DNA of 10,927 bases, from assembly GCA_905221605.1 (NCBI GenBank), contig CAJNDS010001681.1, positions 1-10,927 of the forward strand, read 5' to 3'. Each line of letters begins with the position of its first letter. The stretch's first letter is position 1. This stretch comes from Symbiodinium natans (taxonomy: Eukaryota; Sar; Dinophyceae; Suessiales; Symbiodiniaceae). The translations under genes and the position numbers were made by a program. The notes under the pieces were generated by a model. The model did no database searches. It had not been told where the DNA came from and saw only the letters and a list, made by a program, of their open reading frames with translations. Shown here one piece after another: positions 8,296 to 10,927 of this stretch.

Positions 8296-9082
8296 CTTCT
8301 CAGCTGACTTTAAAGGGCCCCAGTGCATGCCCGGGCCCTCCGCCCGCTCCGCCCGCTCTGCCCGCTCCGCCCGCTCCGCCCGCTCCGCCCTCCGCCCTTC
8401 CAGCTCCGCCTACTCCCCTCTGGCCCATGCTCCCACTCTCCATCCCCTTGACCTACCCCTCATGGACCCAGCTCCCTACCCCTTACCCCTCACGCACCCA
8501 TGCCCCTCATGGACCCATGGCTCCTGACCCCATGGCTCCCCATTCATTATGGTCCACAGCCCAAGCAGGTGGCTTCTCCGCCCCTACCCCCACCACCTCT
8601 ACCCTTCCCGCTCCGAATACTCCCTCCCTTGCCCAAGCCCCCCACGCACCCCGCCATGACCCATGGCTCCTGGTCCCATTCTTCATCCCTCGACCTGCAT
8701 GGCTGCCAATGCTGGTCCGAAAAATGGCCCCTCAACCCCCAACCCCCCCCACCCCGCACGCACCCTGCCCCGCCGCCCACGCTTGGACCCATGGCTCCTG
8801 ACCCCATGGCTCCACCCCCACCCCCAACCCACCCCCACCCCCCACCCCCGCCCCCCACTGGACCCATGGCTTCTGGCCTCATGGACCCATGGCTCTTGGC
8901 CCCATGGCTCCACCCCCCCCCCCCCCCGCCCACCCCTTTCCAGGTGGCTCCACCCCCACCCCCCACCCCCACCCCCACCCCCACCCCCACCCCCAACCGC
9001 CCCCACCCCCACGCACCCCGCCCCCCACTAGACCCATGGCTCCTGGCCCCATTGGCTCATGGTCCACGGCGCATGGATGTTG
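8296..9082. repeat. Array unit U4 (first round)
   Basis: It begins like U3 but with a longer GCTCCGCCC ladder, and has CATTCATTATGGTCCAC at 8541 and GTCCGAAAAATGGCCCC at 8715. Its tail is rich in CACCCCC tracts and includes an uninterrupted run of 15 C (8913-8927). That run length is uncertain in any assembly. Confidence 0.75.
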
Positions 9083-9555
9083 CTTCTCAGCTGACTTTAA
9101 AGGGCCCAGTGCATGCCCGCCCCCTCCGCCCGCTGCCCGCTCCGCCCTCCGCCATTCCAGCTCCGCCTGCTCCCCCCTTGGCCCATGCTCCCACTCTCCA
9201 TCCCCTCGACCTCCCCCGCTTGGCCCGCTTGCTCTACCCCACCACCCACGCACCACTGTTCCCCGCCCATCCGCCCTTCCCGCTCTCCCCTTGCCCAAGC
9301 CCCCCACGCACCCCGCCATGCTTCTCATGGACCCATGGCTCCTGGTCCCACTCTTTATCCCTCGACCTGCATGGCTGCCAATGCTGGTCCTAGCATACTC
9401 CCCCCTTGCCCAAGCCCCCCACGCACCCCGCAACCCCCAACCCCCACCCCCACGCACCCACACTTCCAACCCCCACCACCCCCCCACACCCCGCCCCCCA
9501 CTGGACCCATGGCTCCTGGCCCCATTGGCTCATGGTCCACGGCCCATGGATGTGG
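9083..9555. repeat. Array unit U1 (second round, shorter)
   Basis: It carries the U1 words, including TTGGCCCGCTTGCTCTACC (about 9219) and TAGCATACTCCCCCCTTGCC (9391), about 2.92 kb from the first U1. It is 135 bp shorter than the first U1. Part of the loss lies after 9415, where the region carrying the ATGGACCC word and the following C-tracts is missing. Confidence 0.8.
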
Positions 9556-10363
9556 CTTCTCAGCTGACGCCCCAGTGCATGCCCGGGCCCTCCGCCCGCT
9601 CCGCCCGCTCCGCCCTCCGCCCTTCCAGCTCCGCCTACTCACTCTCCTTTGGCCCATGCTCCCACTCTCCATCCCCTTGACCTACCCCTCATGGACCCAG
9701 CTCCCTACCCCTTACCCCTCACGCACCCTGCCCCATGGCTCCTGGCCCCATGGCTCCCCTCCGCCCCTACCCCCACCACCCACGCACCCGCTCCCCGCCC
9801 ATCCGCCCTTCCCGCTCCGCATACATTCCCCTTGCCCAAGCCCCCCACGCACCCCGCCATGCTTTTCATGGACCCATGGCTCCTGGTCCTATTCTTCATC
9901 CCTTGAGCTGCTCCACCCCCACCCGCAACCCCCACCCCCACCCCGCACGCACCCTGCCCCGCCGCCCGTGCTTGTCATGGGCCCCTTGCTCCTGGCGTCA
10001 TGGCTCCACCCCCACCCCCAACCCCCACCCCCAACACCCCACCCTTTCCACACTTCCAACCCCCACCCCCACCACCCACGCACCCCGCCCGACCCATGGC
10101 TCCTGGCCCCATTGGCGTTGGTCACATTCTTCATCCCTCGACCTGCATGGCTGCCAACGCTGGTCCTATATATGGCCCCTGCTCCACCCCAACCCCCAAC
10201 CCCCACCCCCATACCGTACGCATCCTGCCACCCCCAACCCCCAACCCCCACCCCCACCCACCCACACTTCCAACCCCTACCCCCACCCCCCACGCACCCC
10301 GCCCCCCACTGAACCCATGGCTCCTGGCCCCATTGGCTCATGGTCCACGGCCCATGGATGTGG
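9556..10363. repeat. Array unit U2 (second round)
   Basis: It carries the U2 words in order and is 808 bp against 825 bp for the first U2. At its start the landmark has lost nine bases (TTTAAAGGG, after 9568), a private deletion that makes this copy recognisable. ATACCGTACGCATCC is near 10211. Confidence 0.8.
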
Positions 10364-10830
10364 CTTCTCAGCTGACTTTAACGGGCCCCAGTGCATGCCC
10401 GGGCCCTCCGCCCGCTCCGCCCGCTCCGCCCTCCGCCTCCAGCTCCGCCTACTCCCCTCTCCATCCCCTTGACCTACCCCTCATGGACCCAGCTCCCTAC
10501 CCCTTACCCCTCACGCACCCATGCCAGTCATGGACCCATGGCTCCTGGCCCCATGGCTCCCCATTCATTATGGTCCCATTCTTCATCCCTCGACCTGCAT
10601 GGCTGCCAAATGCTGGTCCGAAAAATGGCCCCCAACCCCCCCCACCCCGCACGCACCCTGCCCCGCCGCCCACGCTTGTCATGGACCCATGGCTCCTGAC
10701 CCCATGGCTCACCCCCACCCCCAACCCCCACCCCCACCCCCACCGCCCCACCCCCGCCACGCACCCCGCCCCCCACTGGACCCATGGCTCCTGGCCCCAT
10801 TGGCTCATGGTCCACGGCCCATGGATGTGG
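10364..10830. repeat. Array unit U3/U4 fusion (second round)
   Basis: This 467-bp unit starts with the U3/U4 ladder, has CATTCATTATGG at 10562, then passes directly to the CGACCTGCATGGCTGCCAA word and the U4 word GTCCGAAAAATGGCCCC (10616). It replaces the 1488 bp that U3 plus U4 occupy in the first round, as expected if a deletion between homologous modules removed the middle. Confidence 0.7.
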
Positions 10831-10927
10831 CTTCTCAGCTGACTTTAAAGGGCCCCAGTCCATGCCCCCTCCGCCCGCTACCCGCTCCGCCCTCCGCCCT
10901 TCCAGCTCCGCCTACTCCCCCCTTGGC
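10831..10927. repeat. Array unit U1 (third round, cut by window end)
   Basis: The landmark is followed by CATGCCCCCTCCGCCCGCTA and then TACTCCCCCCTTGGC, the U1-type continuation, as predicted if a third round begins here. The window ends inside it. Confidence 0.7.

Larger units (their letters stand above)
5411..10927. repeat. C-rich hierarchical satellite array (continues past window end)
   Basis: About 5.5 kb is built from a few shuffled modules: CCCCCACCCCCAACCCCC tracts, GCTCCGCCC runs, the GACCCATGGCTCCTGG word (roughly 27 occurrences by eye), CCAAGCCCCCCACGCACCCC, and CGACCTGCATGGCTGCCAA. The landmark CTTCTCAGCTGAC occurs at 6162, 6770, 7595, 8296, 9083, 9556, 10364 and 10831, giving units of 608, 825, 701, 787, 473, 808 and 467 bp. 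The plus strand is extremely C-rich and G-poor (41 C and 2 G in 8221-8280). Long Pro/His/Thr plus-strand frames (up to 653 codons, 6189-8150) and Gly-rich minus-strand frames exist only because stop codons are rare in such DNA. Unit lengths are mostly not multiples of three, and the landmark itself is read as LLS-stop in one frame and FSADFKG in another. Confidence 0.92.

Noticed and set aside
5399-10863. Gly-rich minus-strand frames, as in glycine-rich wall or RNA-binding proteins
   Set aside because: They mirror the C-rich tracts, contain no RGG or other ordered motif, and change frame from unit to unit.

Overview
This is repeat-rich eukaryotic DNA with no sign of bacterial gene organisation. 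There are no operons, ribosome-binding-site-led genes, tRNA, rRNA or CRISPR. The only convincing protein homology is to the C-terminal endonuclease part of a non-LTR-type retroelement polyprotein. Such C-terminal modules are common in protists, algae and invertebrates, so the host cannot be narrowed further from sequence alone.

Layout: (1) 1-2830 holds two diverged, head-to-tail copies of the 3' end of one retroelement family, both on the minus strand. The left copy (1-1482) keeps a 370-codon open frame with a zinc knuckle and an RPAD...D...E...GG nuclease core, but no reverse transcriptase. The right copy (1664-2830) is the same module broken by frameshifts and stops. The flanks downstream of each ORF share an exact 16-bp block (1-16 and 1664-1679) and further conserved blocks. 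(2) About 3003-4904 is a minisatellite of roughly 54 monomers of about 35 bp. It is more degenerate on the left. At the right end it is organised as a four-monomer, 140-bp higher-order repeat. (3) 4905-5388 is an AT-rich spacer with weak internal repeats. (4) 5389-5410 is an imperfect inverted repeat exactly on the boundary. (5) 5411-10927 is a very C-rich, G-poor array that runs off the right end.

The most notable structure is in the C-rich array. It is an ordered hierarchical satellite, not random low complexity. A landmark (CTTCTCAGCTGAC) recurs eight times and divides it into units of 467-825 bp. Distinguishing words show a super-repeat of four unit types, U1-U2-U3-U4 (6162-9082, 2921 bp), followed by a second round U1-U2-(U3/U4 fused) (9083-10830, 1748 bp) and the start of a third round at 10831. 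The long Pro/His-rich plus-strand frames and Gly-rich minus-strand frames here are by-products of composition, because unit lengths do not preserve reading frame.

The regions show no functional cooperation as genes. The window reads as heterochromatin-like or subtelomere/centromere-like repeat territory next to dead or dying retroelement ends. That reading is inference.
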